Origin: Gammaproteobacteria bacterium | Lineage (GTDB): Bacteria > Pseudomonadota > Gammaproteobacteria > Methylococcales > DRLZ01 | Reading direction: 5' to 3' | DNA length: 50,617 nucleotides | NCBI GenBank assembly: GCA_022600935.1 | Contig: JAHZJL010000115.1 | Location: forward strand, 1 to 50,617 | Part shown: positions 37,939 to 46,333 of the stretch, in pieces | Position numbering within the stretch: position 1 is the stretch's first letter | Layout of the letters: the number at the start of each line of letters is the position of its first letter | The notes under the pieces: generated by a model | The model's database searches: none | The model's input: the letters and a program-made list of their open reading frames with translations, nothing else | Told to the model about the DNA's origin: nothing | Position numbers and translations under genes: made by a program

Positions 37939-38697
37939 CTATTCACTACCATCAGAAACAGGTAGTTTACTGACTAAACGGATACTAGCGCCAATGATTG
38001 ATTGCCTGTCCTGTTCAGTGTTATACCCCCAGTCAGCCAGATACAACTTAATAGCAGACAATTCGTTTTCTTTCGAGATTGCCGCCAATGTCGGTAAACG
38101 GTCTTCGACAAAATGAATGGTTTGATCAGGGTGTGAGCGAAGCAATAGTTTCAAGACTGAAGATTTATTCATCTGGCGATCCAACCCATACAGTCTATCA
38201 TCAGGCAAGCTGATTCCGTTTGCTTCAAGTATCTGCTTCACAAAGCGCTCCTGTTTGGTGGTAATGATGTACCAGATGGCTTGTTTGTTGAGCGTTATCA
38301 GTTGCTCGATGATTCCCGGAAATAATGGATTTCTGGCTATCCAGGATTCCAGATCACTAGCAATCCAGGTATCTCGGGTTGCTCCAAGTCGTTGTTTCAA
38401 CTCATTAATATCCAGATCCTGCTGATGTATCAATGAAGCAATCCGGTTTGAATAATCGGCAACCAGGGATTCTGCTACTTCCCCATCCTTGAGCAAACGC
38501 ATAATCAGAATCGCCTCATACCCGGTTTCCAGTACAGGGCGGACTTTTCGGAATGCATCCAGAATTGCCTTATCAGGCATCGGGTCTTTGAAATCGGGCC
38601 ACAGCGTGGCAGCAGCTTTCCAACCAGTGATTCCGGTTTCAACAGCGCTATCGCAAATAACACCGTCGAAATCGAGTGCATAAATTGAGCTTGTCAT
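37939..38697 (-). CDS. HAD-superfamily hydrolase
   Basis: The 252-residue protein starts with HAD motif I, YALDFDGVICDSAVE, whose first Asp is the nucleophile. Motif II is the Thr in IITTKQERF near residue 146, and motif IV is VEDRLPTL near 197. A helical cap lies between residues about 20 and 120. Such proteins are often annotated as phosphoglycolate-phosphatase-like, but the substrate is not known here. It lies 47 bases 3' of the inositol-monophosphatase-family gene and may be co-transcribed with it. Confidence 0.85.
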   Translation of the reverse strand: MTSSIYALDFDGVICDSAVETGITGWKAAATLWPDFKDPMPDKAILDAFRKVRPVLETGYEAILIMRLLKDGEVAESLVADYSNRIASLIHQQDLDINELKQRLGATRDTWIASDLESWIARNPLFPGIIEQLITLNKQAIWYIITTKQERFVKQILEANGISLPDDRLYGLDRQMNKSSVLKLLLRSHPDQTIHFVEDRLPTLAAISKENELSAIKLYLADWGYNTEQDRQSIIGASIRLVSKLPVSDGSE

Positions 38698-38744
38698 TAA
38701 TGAATCTCTATTTGTGAATACATTAACTCTGCATAAAAACCTGC

Positions 38745-39509
38745 TTACATGAGTGGCAGTAGCTGGTTTAGAATTTTACCGTTGGTCACCAGAATCTGTT
38801 TGGGAAATATGCCATCATTTCCCTGAAAATCAGTCACCGAAGCACCGGCTTCCCGGGCGATCAAGGCTCCCGCTGCAACATCATACAAATTTAATTCCTG
38901 TTCCCAGAATGCATCCACCTGTCCATCGGCGACAGTGCACAAATCCATGGCTGCGGAACCAAAACGGCGCTGTCCTGTGGTGAGTTGAGCAATTCGTGCA
39001 AAGCGTTCCAGATTGTTATTTTCCAGATAATCCCTGAGGCAGGCAAACCCGGTTGATATCATTGAATCAGCAAGACTCGACTCAGATGACACCGTGATCT
39101 GCTTACCGTTTTTCCAGGCGCCCTTGTCTTTGACTGCACAATAATAATCATCCAGTGCTGGCGCATACACTGCACCAAACTCAATATTCTTGTCGATTTC
39201 CAGCGCGACACTGATAGCCCAGAAATACTGACCTCGTGCAAATGAATGGGTGCCGTCAATCGGGTCTACAATCCAGCGTTCATGCTGGTTTTCAGTTTGA
39301 CCGCTTTCTTCACCCCAGAAACCATAATCTGGATGATGTTCAGTGAGTCGCTGCTTGAGCAGGGCTTCAACAGCAATATCAGTCTCAGTCACAAAATCGC
39401 GTGGGCGTTTTTTACTGACTTGCAGTGATGATAAATTATTAAACTGGCTCAGCGCCAGCTCTCCGGCTTCACGAATAATCGCCTCCAGTCCGGATTTTGA
39501 TAATGTCAT
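38745..39509 (-). CDS. Inositol monophosphatase family protein
   Basis: This Mg2+-dependent phosphatase fold has metal-site motifs WGEESGQT (about residue 66), WIVDPIDGTHSFARG (about 78-92) and, near the C-terminus, LYDVAAGALIAREAGASVTDF. The family includes SuhB, CysQ and HisN-type histidinol-phosphatases; GTHSF in place of GTxNF and the length of 254 residues fit the HisN/SuhB-like branch but do not settle it. The start at ATG 39509 is chosen over an upstream codon at 39557 because AAGGA sits 6 bases before it and the family begins at this helix. Confidence 0.9.
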   Translation of the reverse strand: MTLSKSGLEAIIREAGELALSQFNNLSSLQVSKKRPRDFVTETDIAVEALLKQRLTEHHPDYGFWGEESGQTENQHERWIVDPIDGTHSFARGQYFWAISVALEIDKNIEFGAVYAPALDDYYCAVKDKGAWKNGKQITVSSESSLADSMISTGFACLRDYLENNNLERFARIAQLTTGQRRFGSAAMDLCTVADGQVDAFWEQELNLYDVAAGALIAREAGASVTDFQGNDGIFPKQILVTNGKILNQLLPLM

Positions 39510-39692
39510 GGATAATCCTTGATTCAGTGTGTCTTTACGGAGAATTGTCAATGCCATAGCAGAATCTCAAACGCCATCATCAATTTCTGCAATTGAGCAG
39601 ATTGATAGACTTTGAGCAATGACAATGACATTTTGATAGATCTGCCTGGTTAAAAAACCAGGTCTTCAATTTTAGCAAGTCTATGCAAGGGA

Positions 39693-40109
39693 CTAGTATC
39701 TTTTGGATGACTTCAGACGTTTTGTTGATTGTTGCAAAAACCGGCATACGGATGCCACAAGCGCTGGCGTGTCATCAAAAACTCTTTTTATAACAGTTCT
39801 GGAAACTTGTAACATGTGTTGAAACAGTTGCCGTTTTGATGGAATCGACAATCCCATGGTTGGAGCTTTACTAGTCTGGCTGTGAATCAGACTTTGAACG
39901 TGTTGGCTGAGTTGGTCCTGGTGCAAGCTATTGGCTGATATGATATGAACCTGACTTTGCTGGTGCTGATTGTCCACCCAGCTCAGAATCGCTTCAGCCA
40001 GTTTTATTCTTGACTGCTTGTGAATTCGCAACAATACCGAGAGATCTGCCTGACATCGCGGGCAGATTGCTGTGGATTGCAGACTGGCGTTACAGGCCGG
40101 ACATTGCAT
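39693..40109 (-). CDS. Zinc-ribbon protein linked to an Hsp70 gene
   Basis: The protein has about 138 residues. Near its N-terminus are four cysteines in CPAC and CPRC (Cys 3, 6, 16 and 19 from the chosen ATG 40109), a rubredoxin-like zinc knuckle. The middle is a helical region (LAEAILSWVDNQHQQSQVH), and the tail is basic (RLKSSKRY). There is no J-domain HPD motif. ATG 40109 lies directly after the Hsp70 stop; TTG 40121 would overlap it. It is the third gene of the GrpE-like, Hsp70, zinc-ribbon unit and is likely to work with that Hsp70, perhaps in client binding. This is inference from context. Confidence 0.7.
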   Translation of the reverse strand: MQCPACNASLQSTAICPRCQADLSVLLRIHKQSRIKLAEAILSWVDNQHQQSQVHIISANSLHQDQLSQHVQSLIHSQTSKAPTMGLSIPSKRQLFQHMLQVSRTVIKRVFDDTPALVASVCRFLQQSTKRLKSSKRY

Positions 40110-40110
40110 C

Positions 40111-41844
40111 TCAACTTTCAAGGTAATATAAAATCTCTTCCAGCTTTTTCTGAGTGCGCATCAGCGATTCAGTATTGTGATCAGTGTGTGCTGAAAGAAG
40201 TGCATCCATTAACTCATCGATTAACCGAATATCAGCTTCAGTTGCCTGCTGCCGCGCAGATTCAACCCGCTTAGTAAATGCTGGTGATATAGCAGGTTCT
40301 ATTTCGCCTGTTTCAGACTCGGTTCCGGTCAATTGATCCAGCTTGTCTCTGGCCTGTTCAATCAATTCATCCTGCATTCGTGGGCAAGCGTTCTGAATCG
40401 TAATCTGTTTGTTCAAACCGGTTTCTTTTTCGGTCGCTTTGACAGTCAACAAGCCATTGGCATCCAGTGAAAATTCGACAATAACCGGATTTTTGTAGCG
40501 CACTTTGCGCAGACCTTCTACCCTGAATTCACCAATCAGTGTGTTGTTCAATGCGTTGTCATCTTCACCCTGGTAAATTTTCAAATCAATATAAGTTTGC
40601 TTGTCCTGTGCTGTGTAAAACAGCTCGCTGCACGTGACAGGTATTGGCGTGTTACGCTTGATGACCGGAAAAAACAAAGCCGGATACGGCATGCCATTCA
40701 GCTCGCCAATGATGCGGGTACCGAAACTGTATGGTGTAATATCGACAAGCACAGAATCAACAGTCTGCCCTGCCAGCATTCCCGCCTGCATGGCTGCGCC
40801 AGTGACCACGCATAAATCTGGATGCAAGCCATCGGTTGGTTCTATTCCGGTTTCTGCGGCAAGCAATTGTTTAACCAGCGGGGTTCGGGTTGCACCTCCA
40901 GCCAGAAGAATCTCATCGAGGTCAGAGATGTTCATATCAGCACTGCTTAATACCTGTTGCGCAGTGTCCAGAATATCCATAACCAGTGGCATGATGGCCT
41001 GCTCATAGTGGTCACGCGATAATTCCATGGATAAATTAAACGGTATACCATGTTCACTGAATAAGAACTCTTCATTAATCTTCACAAATGGCTGGTTCGA
41101 CAATGCCAGTTTAGCCTGCACCGCCGAGCGCCAGAGCCTGGCCGTAAGTTGTCCATCGCTCTCAAGCTGATCAACAGTCCGGTTGGAATAGTGTGCAATG
41201 TGTTGCACAATCAGATTAATGATCACCTGATCGAAATCATCACCACCCAATGACGTTAACCCTTGACTGGCCAGCACTTCGACAACGCCATTTTCGATTC
41301 TGACAATGGAGATATCAAGTGTACCCCCGCCCAGGTCACAAACCAGCGCTGTTTTTTGACCCTCAAAATGCACATCATATGACAATGCCGCCGCAGTGGG
41401 TTCGTTGAGCAAACGCACGACCTCCAGTCCTGCAATCTGCCCGGCTTCGCGGGTAGCCTGGCGCTGCGCGTCATTGAAATATGCGGGGACAGTGATAACG
41501 GCTTGAGAAACAGATTCTCCGAGAAACTGCTCCGCATTGCGTTTTAACTGACGCAACAACATGGCCGATATTTCCTGGGGTGTATAGTGTTCTTTACCCA
41601 GAGTCACAGTCTCTGAACTACCCATCTTGCGCTTGATGGATTTGATCGTCTGCTCAGGAAACAAGTGATATTGATTACGTGCCGCTTCGCCGATTAACAA
41701 TTCACCATTCTGGCTCAGACCGACAAACGAGGGCAACAGCTTGCGATTGTCACTGTCTGTCATGACAACAGGTTTGCCATTAATGATGACAGCCACTTCC
41801 GAATTAGTCGTTCCGAGGTCAATCCCCAGGATAATGTCAGACAT
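40111..41844 (-). CDS. Hsp70-family chaperone (accessory DnaK/HscC-like)
   Basis: The start at ATG 41844 gives 577 residues, beginning MSDIILGIDLGTTNSEVAVI, the phosphate-1 loop of the Hsp70 ATPase. Other ATPase signatures are VITVPAYFNDAQRQATREAG, LLNEPTAAALSYD, VCDLGGGTLDISI and ILLAGGATRTPLV. A substrate-binding beta-domain follows (NTPIPVTCSELFYTAQDKQ), and a short helical lid ends the protein. It is about 60 residues shorter than DnaK, with a reduced lid, like specialised paralogues such as HscC. The GrpE-like gene ends 6 bases upstream and the zinc-ribbon gene starts at its stop. Confidence 0.93.
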   Translation of the reverse strand: MSDIILGIDLGTTNSEVAVIINGKPVVMTDSDNRKLLPSFVGLSQNGELLIGEAARNQYHLFPEQTIKSIKRKMGSSETVTLGKEHYTPQEISAMLLRQLKRNAEQFLGESVSQAVITVPAYFNDAQRQATREAGQIAGLEVVRLLNEPTAAALSYDVHFEGQKTALVCDLGGGTLDISIVRIENGVVEVLASQGLTSLGGDDFDQVIINLIVQHIAHYSNRTVDQLESDGQLTARLWRSAVQAKLALSNQPFVKINEEFLFSEHGIPFNLSMELSRDHYEQAIMPLVMDILDTAQQVLSSADMNISDLDEILLAGGATRTPLVKQLLAAETGIEPTDGLHPDLCVVTGAAMQAGMLAGQTVDSVLVDITPYSFGTRIIGELNGMPYPALFFPVIKRNTPIPVTCSELFYTAQDKQTYIDLKIYQGEDDNALNNTLIGEFRVEGLRKVRYKNPVIVEFSLDANGLLTVKATEKETGLNKQITIQNACPRMQDELIEQARDKLDQLTGTESETGEIEPAISPAFTKRVESARQQATEADIRLIDELMDALLSAHTDHNTESLMRTQKKLEEILYYLES

Positions 41845-41849
41845 AGAGC

Positions 41850-42485
41850 TTATAACCTGTTTACGATAACTTGCGCTGCACGGATAACCCGGTCTTGCCA
41901 ACAATATCCTGCACTGATCTGCCGACTGACGACATGATTGTCAAACGCGTCATCATGACTCACTTCGATTGCGCACATTGTGTCAGGATTAAACGGTTTT
42001 CCGAGAGTTTGAATCGGTTTGACCTGTAACGAGCTCAGTAACTGATCGAGCCGTTCCAGGGTTAGTTGTTGCCCGTCATGCAAAGATTTAATCAGTTTGC
42101 GTTCCTGATGACGAGCGATTAACGCAAATGTTCTGGGTTGATAATGTCCGGACATAACCACTGCGTTGGCAATCCGGTCACGAATTTCAAGTAAATCCTC
42201 GATAACCTGCAGTTGCTGGTGATGCTGGGATTTCAGTAACAGTTGCTGATTATCATCCAGTAATTCCCGGTTTGAAGTATGTGCGTCAGACAGTTGATCA
42301 AGCGCAGATTTGAATTGTCGTCCCTGAATACGCAGTTCGGTTTTAATTGCGATTAACTCGCTGAACACATCAAACAGATCAACATCGCGCTGGTCTTGTT
42401 TCAGCGCATGGCTGGCATTGAATCCAGGAGAATCCAGTAATTCTCTAAACTGTTCGATGAGTTGTTGCTTTGCTTCGGCATCCAT
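41850..42485 (-). CDS. GrpE-like nucleotide exchange factor
   Basis: The 211-residue protein has an N-terminal helical region predicted to form a coiled coil (about 40-120, with RELLDDNQQLLLKSQHHQQLQVIEDLL in part), then a C-terminal region LGKPFNPDTMCAIEV and NHVVSRQISAGYCWQDRVIRAAQVIV, which matches the beta-wing of GrpE (G-x-x-F-x-P ... GY-x-x-x-D-R-V-x-R-x-A-x-V). It is divergent from housekeeping GrpE and probably serves the Hsp70 encoded directly downstream. Confidence 0.75.
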   Translation of the reverse strand: MDAEAKQQLIEQFRELLDSPGFNASHALKQDQRDVDLFDVFSELIAIKTELRIQGRQFKSALDQLSDAHTSNRELLDDNQQLLLKSQHHQQLQVIEDLLEIRDRIANAVVMSGHYQPRTFALIARHQERKLIKSLHDGQQLTLERLDQLLSSLQVKPIQTLGKPFNPDTMCAIEVSHDDAFDNHVVSRQISAGYCWQDRVIRAAQVIVNRL

Positions 42486-42503
42486 GACTCTGGTCTAAAT
42501 ATC

Positions 42504-42653
42504 ACTAAGAACCTGTTCAAGATCTCACTGAATGCCATTTTGCGGCGTTAACTGTGGACTCAAAATGCTCACAGACTCCAGTATGCTGCGCTTTTTCGCC
42601 CACTGTTGCCTTGCACTCCATCCATTCATCAAAATCTTGAACATGCTCTTAAT
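42504..42653. mobile_element. MITE-like repeat, about 150 bp
   Basis: The two ends are imperfect inverted repeats. The left end reads ACTAAGAACCTGTTCAAGAT from 42504. The right end, read inward from 42653 on the opposite strand, is ATTAAGAGCATGTTCAAGAT. Continuing inward, both reach TGAATG, so 24 of 31 positions agree. There is no gene inside. It lies between the GrpE-like gene and pyrR. No clear target duplication was found. No second copy is in the window, so its mobility and family are inferred from structure. Confidence 0.6.
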
Positions 42654-42696
42654 AATCACATCAATGTGGGGAGCATAACAAGACCAATATACTGGT

Positions 42697-43209
42697 TCAG
42701 CTGGACACATTTTCGATAACGAGTCGAAGTGGCTCAGGCCCGACCAGCTTGATGCGTTCATCACCGGCAAGGTCAAGAGAAAACCCGTTAAAATCCGGTT
42801 GAATAGGAAGCTGGCGGCCATTTCGAGTCAGCAAAGTAACCAGATTGACCTGCGCTGGTCTGCCATAATCAAATATTTCATTAAGAGCGGCCCTGATTGT
42901 GCGGCCGGTATATAACACATCATCAACCAGGATAATGTTTCTGTCATCAACATCGAATGCTAATTCACTGCGTTTGACCTGAGGATGCAGACCGACCTGA
43001 GAAAAGTCATCCCGGTAAAATGAAATATCCAGCACCCCAAGCGGTTCTGTCAAACCAAGATTTTGATGCAGTATTTCAGCAATCCAGGCACCACCGGAAT
43101 GAATACCAATCATCAGTGGATTGCTCAGTGTACCGTCCTCAATTGACTGTTTAAGCAGTGTAGTCAGTTGCCTGATATGTTCATCGATATCACAAGGATA
43201 CGGTCTCAT
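42697..43209 (-). CDS. pyrR: Bifunctional PyrR (pyrimidine operon regulator / uracil phosphoribosyltransferase)
   Basis: The 170-residue phosphoribosyltransferase-fold protein has the PRPP-binding motif NIILVDDVLYTGRTIRAAL near residue 95 and the family's SFYRDDFSQVGLHPQVKRSEL. PyrR in Gram-positive bacteria attenuates pyr operons; in Pseudomonas it is encoded before pyrB-pyrC. Here its start overlaps the ruvX stop by one base, but no pyrB or pyrC follows: the next features are the MITE-like repeat and the chaperone trio. Confidence 0.93.
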   Translation of the reverse strand: MRPYPCDIDEHIRQLTTLLKQSIEDGTLSNPLMIGIHSGGAWIAEILHQNLGLTEPLGVLDISFYRDDFSQVGLHPQVKRSELAFDVDDRNIILVDDVLYTGRTIRAALNEIFDYGRPAQVNLVTLLTRNGRQLPIQPDFNGFSLDLAGDERIKLVGPEPLRLVIENVSS

Positions 43210-43670
43210 CAGCGTTTCTCCGTGGATATCTGATCAAACCAGGTTTGCAGGATCAATTGAGCGGCCACCTGGTCTTGTTTATTCAATGCTTTTTGGTGTG
43301 AAACGTGAGGGTTGCCACTGATCAATTCCCAGGCCCCTCTGCTGCTCAATGTTTCATCGACCAGGTTTACCGGTAACCCGAAGCGCCCTTCCAGTTGTCT
43401 GGAAAAACGCCGGATCGCATGAGTCAATTCATGGTCGCTACCATCAATATTGCGGGAAATCCCGACCACAAGCAAAGTCGGTTGCCATTCTGTAATCAAA
43501 TTTTGAATTGCTGTCCAGCGAGTCTGTTTGGGAACTGAAGCAATACGTGTCAAGGCGTTGGCAATTCGGCATTCACTGTCACCCACAGCAATCCCGATTT
43601 TTTTAAGCCCAAAATCGAAAGCAAGAAAAGTCTCGGTCTGCGCTGCAGACTGATACGACATCTTTGTCAT
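43209..43670 (-). CDS. ruvX: Putative pre-16S rRNA nuclease / Holliday junction resolvase-like YqgF
   Basis: This RNase H-fold protein has 153 residues. FLAFDFGLKKIGIAVGD holds the first catalytic Asp, LLVVGISRNIDGSDHELT the second strand, and NLVDETLSSRGAW the conserved Glu. The family processes the 5' end of 16S rRNA. It lies between yqgE and pyrR, the usual order. Confidence 0.95.
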   Translation of the reverse strand: MTKMSYQSAAQTETFLAFDFGLKKIGIAVGDSECRIANALTRIASVPKQTRWTAIQNLITEWQPTLLVVGISRNIDGSDHELTHAIRRFSRQLEGRFGLPVNLVDETLSSRGAWELISGNPHVSHQKALNKQDQVAAQLILQTWFDQISTEKR

Positions 43671-43723
43671 GGTAATCTGGTGTTTACAGAACAGAACTGG
43701 CAGTCAGATTCGCCATGATACGA

Positions 43724-44317
43724 TCAGGCATGACCAACCTGGGACGATAGCACATCAATATTGACACCAAGGATTGCCGCTGCTGCTTTACTGCGTTGCT
43801 CGACAGGTGTATCGAAGATAATACTTGAATCAGCACTTACATTTAACCAGGCATTGTTGATAATTTCCTGTTCAAGTTGCTGGGCGCCCCAACCGGCATA
43901 ACCCAGAGCAATCAGAAATTCACTGGGCCCTTCATCTTTGGCAATCGCTTCAAGGATATCTCTGGATGTTGTCAACGCCATACTGTCAGTCATATACAGT
44001 GTGGAATCCCATTTTCCGGATGGTGGATGCAGAATAAACCCACGTTCAGGCTCAACCGGACCGCCATCGAACACAGGAAGACTCTTGACATTATCACTGA
44101 CATTGTCAATATTCATCTGATTCATCACTTCACCGACAGTTATGCTGCTGTGTCGATTGATAACCACACCAAATGCGCCTTCCTCAGAATGCTGGCACAA
44201 GTAGGTGACGCTACCGGAAAACGAGGAATCATTTAGACTCGGCATTGCAATTAAAAACTGATTTGTCAGATACAGTGGTTTTTCGGCAAATTCTTCACTT
44301 TTATTTTCAGTATCCAT
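43724..44317 (-). CDS. yqgE: YqgE/AlgH family protein
   Basis: The 197-residue protein has the YqgE/AlgH signatures LTNQFLIAMPSLNDSSFSGSV (first part LTNQFLIAMP), EGAFGVVINRHSSITVGEV, VFDGGPVEPERGFILH and FLIALGYAGWGAQQLEQEI. In Pseudomonas the homologue AlgH affects alginate expression; the molecular function is unresolved. It precedes ruvX and pyrR on the same strand. Confidence 0.95.
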   Translation of the reverse strand: MDTENKSEEFAEKPLYLTNQFLIAMPSLNDSSFSGSVTYLCQHSEEGAFGVVINRHSSITVGEVMNQMNIDNVSDNVKSLPVFDGGPVEPERGFILHPPSGKWDSTLYMTDSMALTTSRDILEAIAKDEGPSEFLIALGYAGWGAQQLEQEIINNAWLNVSADSSIIFDTPVEQRSKAAAAILGVNIDVLSSQVGHA

Positions 44318-44469
44318 TCCATCTCCATCTCGTTACTGTTGAAGATACAGTCAACGAGCATAACATTTGAGCAGAATCCTTAAGAATTAATCTTTAAAAT
44401 ATGGATATTTTCGTATCGATACCTTGAAATTTAATCGTAATTCAACCCACTAATCAAGCTGATCCTCAA

Positions 44470-45351
44470 TTAATTTCCTCCAGACGACAATCTGTTTTCT
44501 GAAAAAACCCAACGCCGTTTAATAAACAGGATATCGACTTCTTCCCGCACGCCATTAGGTAATCTGGCAAATGGCGCGGCCAGTTTCACAATATTGATCG
44601 CAGCGTCGTCAAGTTCCTTGTGTCCTGATGATCGCAAAACATCAACCCGATATAAAGATCCGTCATGATTGATTCCTACACTCAATTCCAGGTTGCCATT
44701 CAATCGTCCATTTTGAGCAGCCTCGGGATAATTCATGTTACCGATACGCTGAACCTTGTCCTGCCAGGTTTTTTCATATGCTGCGGCCTGATATTTATGT
44801 GCATTGATGGTATTTACATAGGCAACTCGTTTGGTCGATATATTACGATTCATTAAGTCAGTTAATTCAGTACTCACGGCCGATATCTGCTGCGCCAGCA
44901 TTTCAGGGGTTAATTTTTTCCTGGTGTTGGTTGTTTCCTCTTGTTGTTTAGACTGTGTTTTATTGATTGATTCAGTTTTTAAGGAAATTTCCTGTGTTTC
45001 CGGCTTTTTTTGTTTGCTCAGGTTTTCCTGCTCAGCTTGTTTGACATCGACTTTGACCGGCTTGATGTCAGTTTCAGCTAATTCAGCGGCTCTGGGTGAT
45101 TCAGAGGTTCCCTGCAATCCAGCGGCTGTCTGATTCTGCTGAGCCAAAACATCGGCTTTATCCGGTTTGCTGGTGTTTTCTGTGGGGATCACCAGCGTCA
45201 CTTCGAGAGAACGTTTTAACGGCGCTTTGGGTAATTCAATTTTCCAGACAAACAGCACAATGGCATGCAGTAAAATTGCTATGCCCAATGCAAAATAAAA
45301 ACGCTCTGCCGACGGTAATTTCTCTCGTCGGATTAAATCTGCAGCATTCAT
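44470..45351 (-). CDS. tonB: TonB family energy-transducing protein
   Basis: The 293-residue protein has one N-terminal membrane anchor (about residues 20-38, FYFALGIAILLHAIVLFVW), a long charged periplasmic linker rich in Lys, Glu, Gln and Thr (about 50-190), and a C-terminal TonB domain (about 205-290) with YPEAAQNGRLNGNLELSVGI and VDVLRSSGHKELDDAAINIV. This corresponds to the tonB3-type gene next to gshB in Pseudomonas. Its ATG overlaps the gshB stop (ATGA). No exbB or exbD gene lies nearby, so it must share those with another locus or act in another way. Confidence 0.92.
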   Translation of the reverse strand: MNAADLIRREKLPSAERFYFALGIAILLHAIVLFVWKIELPKAPLKRSLEVTLVIPTENTSKPDKADVLAQQNQTAAGLQGTSESPRAAELAETDIKPVKVDVKQAEQENLSKQKKPETQEISLKTESINKTQSKQQEETTNTRKKLTPEMLAQQISAVSTELTDLMNRNISTKRVAYVNTINAHKYQAAAYEKTWQDKVQRIGNMNYPEAAQNGRLNGNLELSVGINHDGSLYRVDVLRSSGHKELDDAAINIVKLAAPFARLPNGVREEVDILFIKRRWVFSENRLSSGGN

Positions 45352-46310
45352 TGTTTTTCCTCGTTACCCAGGTAGTTTTCAATACAATCAAGAAAGTCGC
45401 CAGCGATATTCAACCCATACATGGCATCCAGTTCACGCGCACAAGTCGGGCTGGTGACATTAATTTCGGTCAGATAATCTCCAATCACATCAAGACCCAC
45501 AAAGAGTAATTTTTTCTGTTTCAATAACGGCGCGACTTGTTGAGTAATCCACACATCACGTTCGCTTAGGGGCACTCCTTTGGCCGTTCCGCCTGCAGCA
45601 AGATTGCCCCGGCTTTCACCATGTGCCGGTATTCTGGCCAAAGCATAAGGTACCGGCTTGCCATCAATCATCAAAATGCGCTTGTCACCTGCGCTGATTT
45701 CCGGCAAAAATTGCTGGGCCATAATTGAGCGAGTTCCGTGATCTGTCATTAATTCCAGTATGACAGAGACATTCGGATCTCCTTGTTGGACAACAAATAT
45801 CGACGCACCACCCATGCCATCCAGTGGTTTAAGGACAATTTTCCGGTATTGATCCAGAAACTGCCGAAATCGCGCTTGATCACGGCTAACCAGAGTCGGC
45901 GGCGCACAATCAGTAAACCATGCCGTCCACAGCTTTTCATTGACATCTCGCAACGATTGCGGTTTATTTAACACCAGGGTACCGGCCATTTCAGCCAACT
46001 CCAGAATATGCGACGCATACACATATTCCAGGTTGAATGGCGGGTCCTTGCGCATCAGGATCACGTCAAGCTCGTGCAGCAGAATCTCATGCTCACCTAA
46101 ATGCTCGAACCAGTGTTGCGCATCGTCAAACACATCCACTGTGCGGCTGCGAGCGCCTGCAACACCATCAAGAATATACAAATCACTCATTTCCATGACA
46201 TGCACATCCCATTGGCGCTGGCGTGCTTGTAACAGCATTGTCAGTGTCGTATCCTTTTTAGGATTGATTCCCGACAATGGGTCCATGACCACACCGATTT
46301 TTAGTGACAA
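45348..46310 (-). CDS. gshB: Glutathione synthetase
   Basis: This ATP-grasp enzyme of 320 residues joins glutamylcysteine and glycine. The N-terminus LKIGVVMDPLSGINPKKDTT is characteristic, as are MRKDPPFNLEYVYA, KPLDGMGGASIF (ATP-binding) and IPAHGESRGNLAAGGTA. The start is TTG 46310, with AGGAG about 11 bases upstream and no ATG or GTG before the conserved GVVMDP. It is the usual first gene of the gshB-tonB-yqgE-ruvX-pyrR set. Confidence 0.96.
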   Translation of the reverse strand: MSLKIGVVMDPLSGINPKKDTTLTMLLQARQRQWDVHVMEMSDLYILDGVAGARSRTVDVFDDAQHWFEHLGEHEILLHELDVILMRKDPPFNLEYVYASHILELAEMAGTLVLNKPQSLRDVNEKLWTAWFTDCAPPTLVSRDQARFRQFLDQYRKIVLKPLDGMGGASIFVVQQGDPNVSVILELMTDHGTRSIMAQQFLPEISAGDKRILMIDGKPVPYALARIPAHGESRGNLAAGGTAKGVPLSERDVWITQQVAPLLKQKKLLFVGLDVIGDYLTEINVTSPTCARELDAMYGLNIAGDFLDCIENYLGNEEKQ

Positions 46311-46333
46311 CGTTTGGGTACTCCTGGTTAAGT

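Noticed and set aside
42525-42821. Minus-strand ORF across the region between pyrR and the GrpE-like gene
   Set aside because: It covers the 3' part of pyrR in another frame and then the MITE-like repeat; it has no coding signature of its own.
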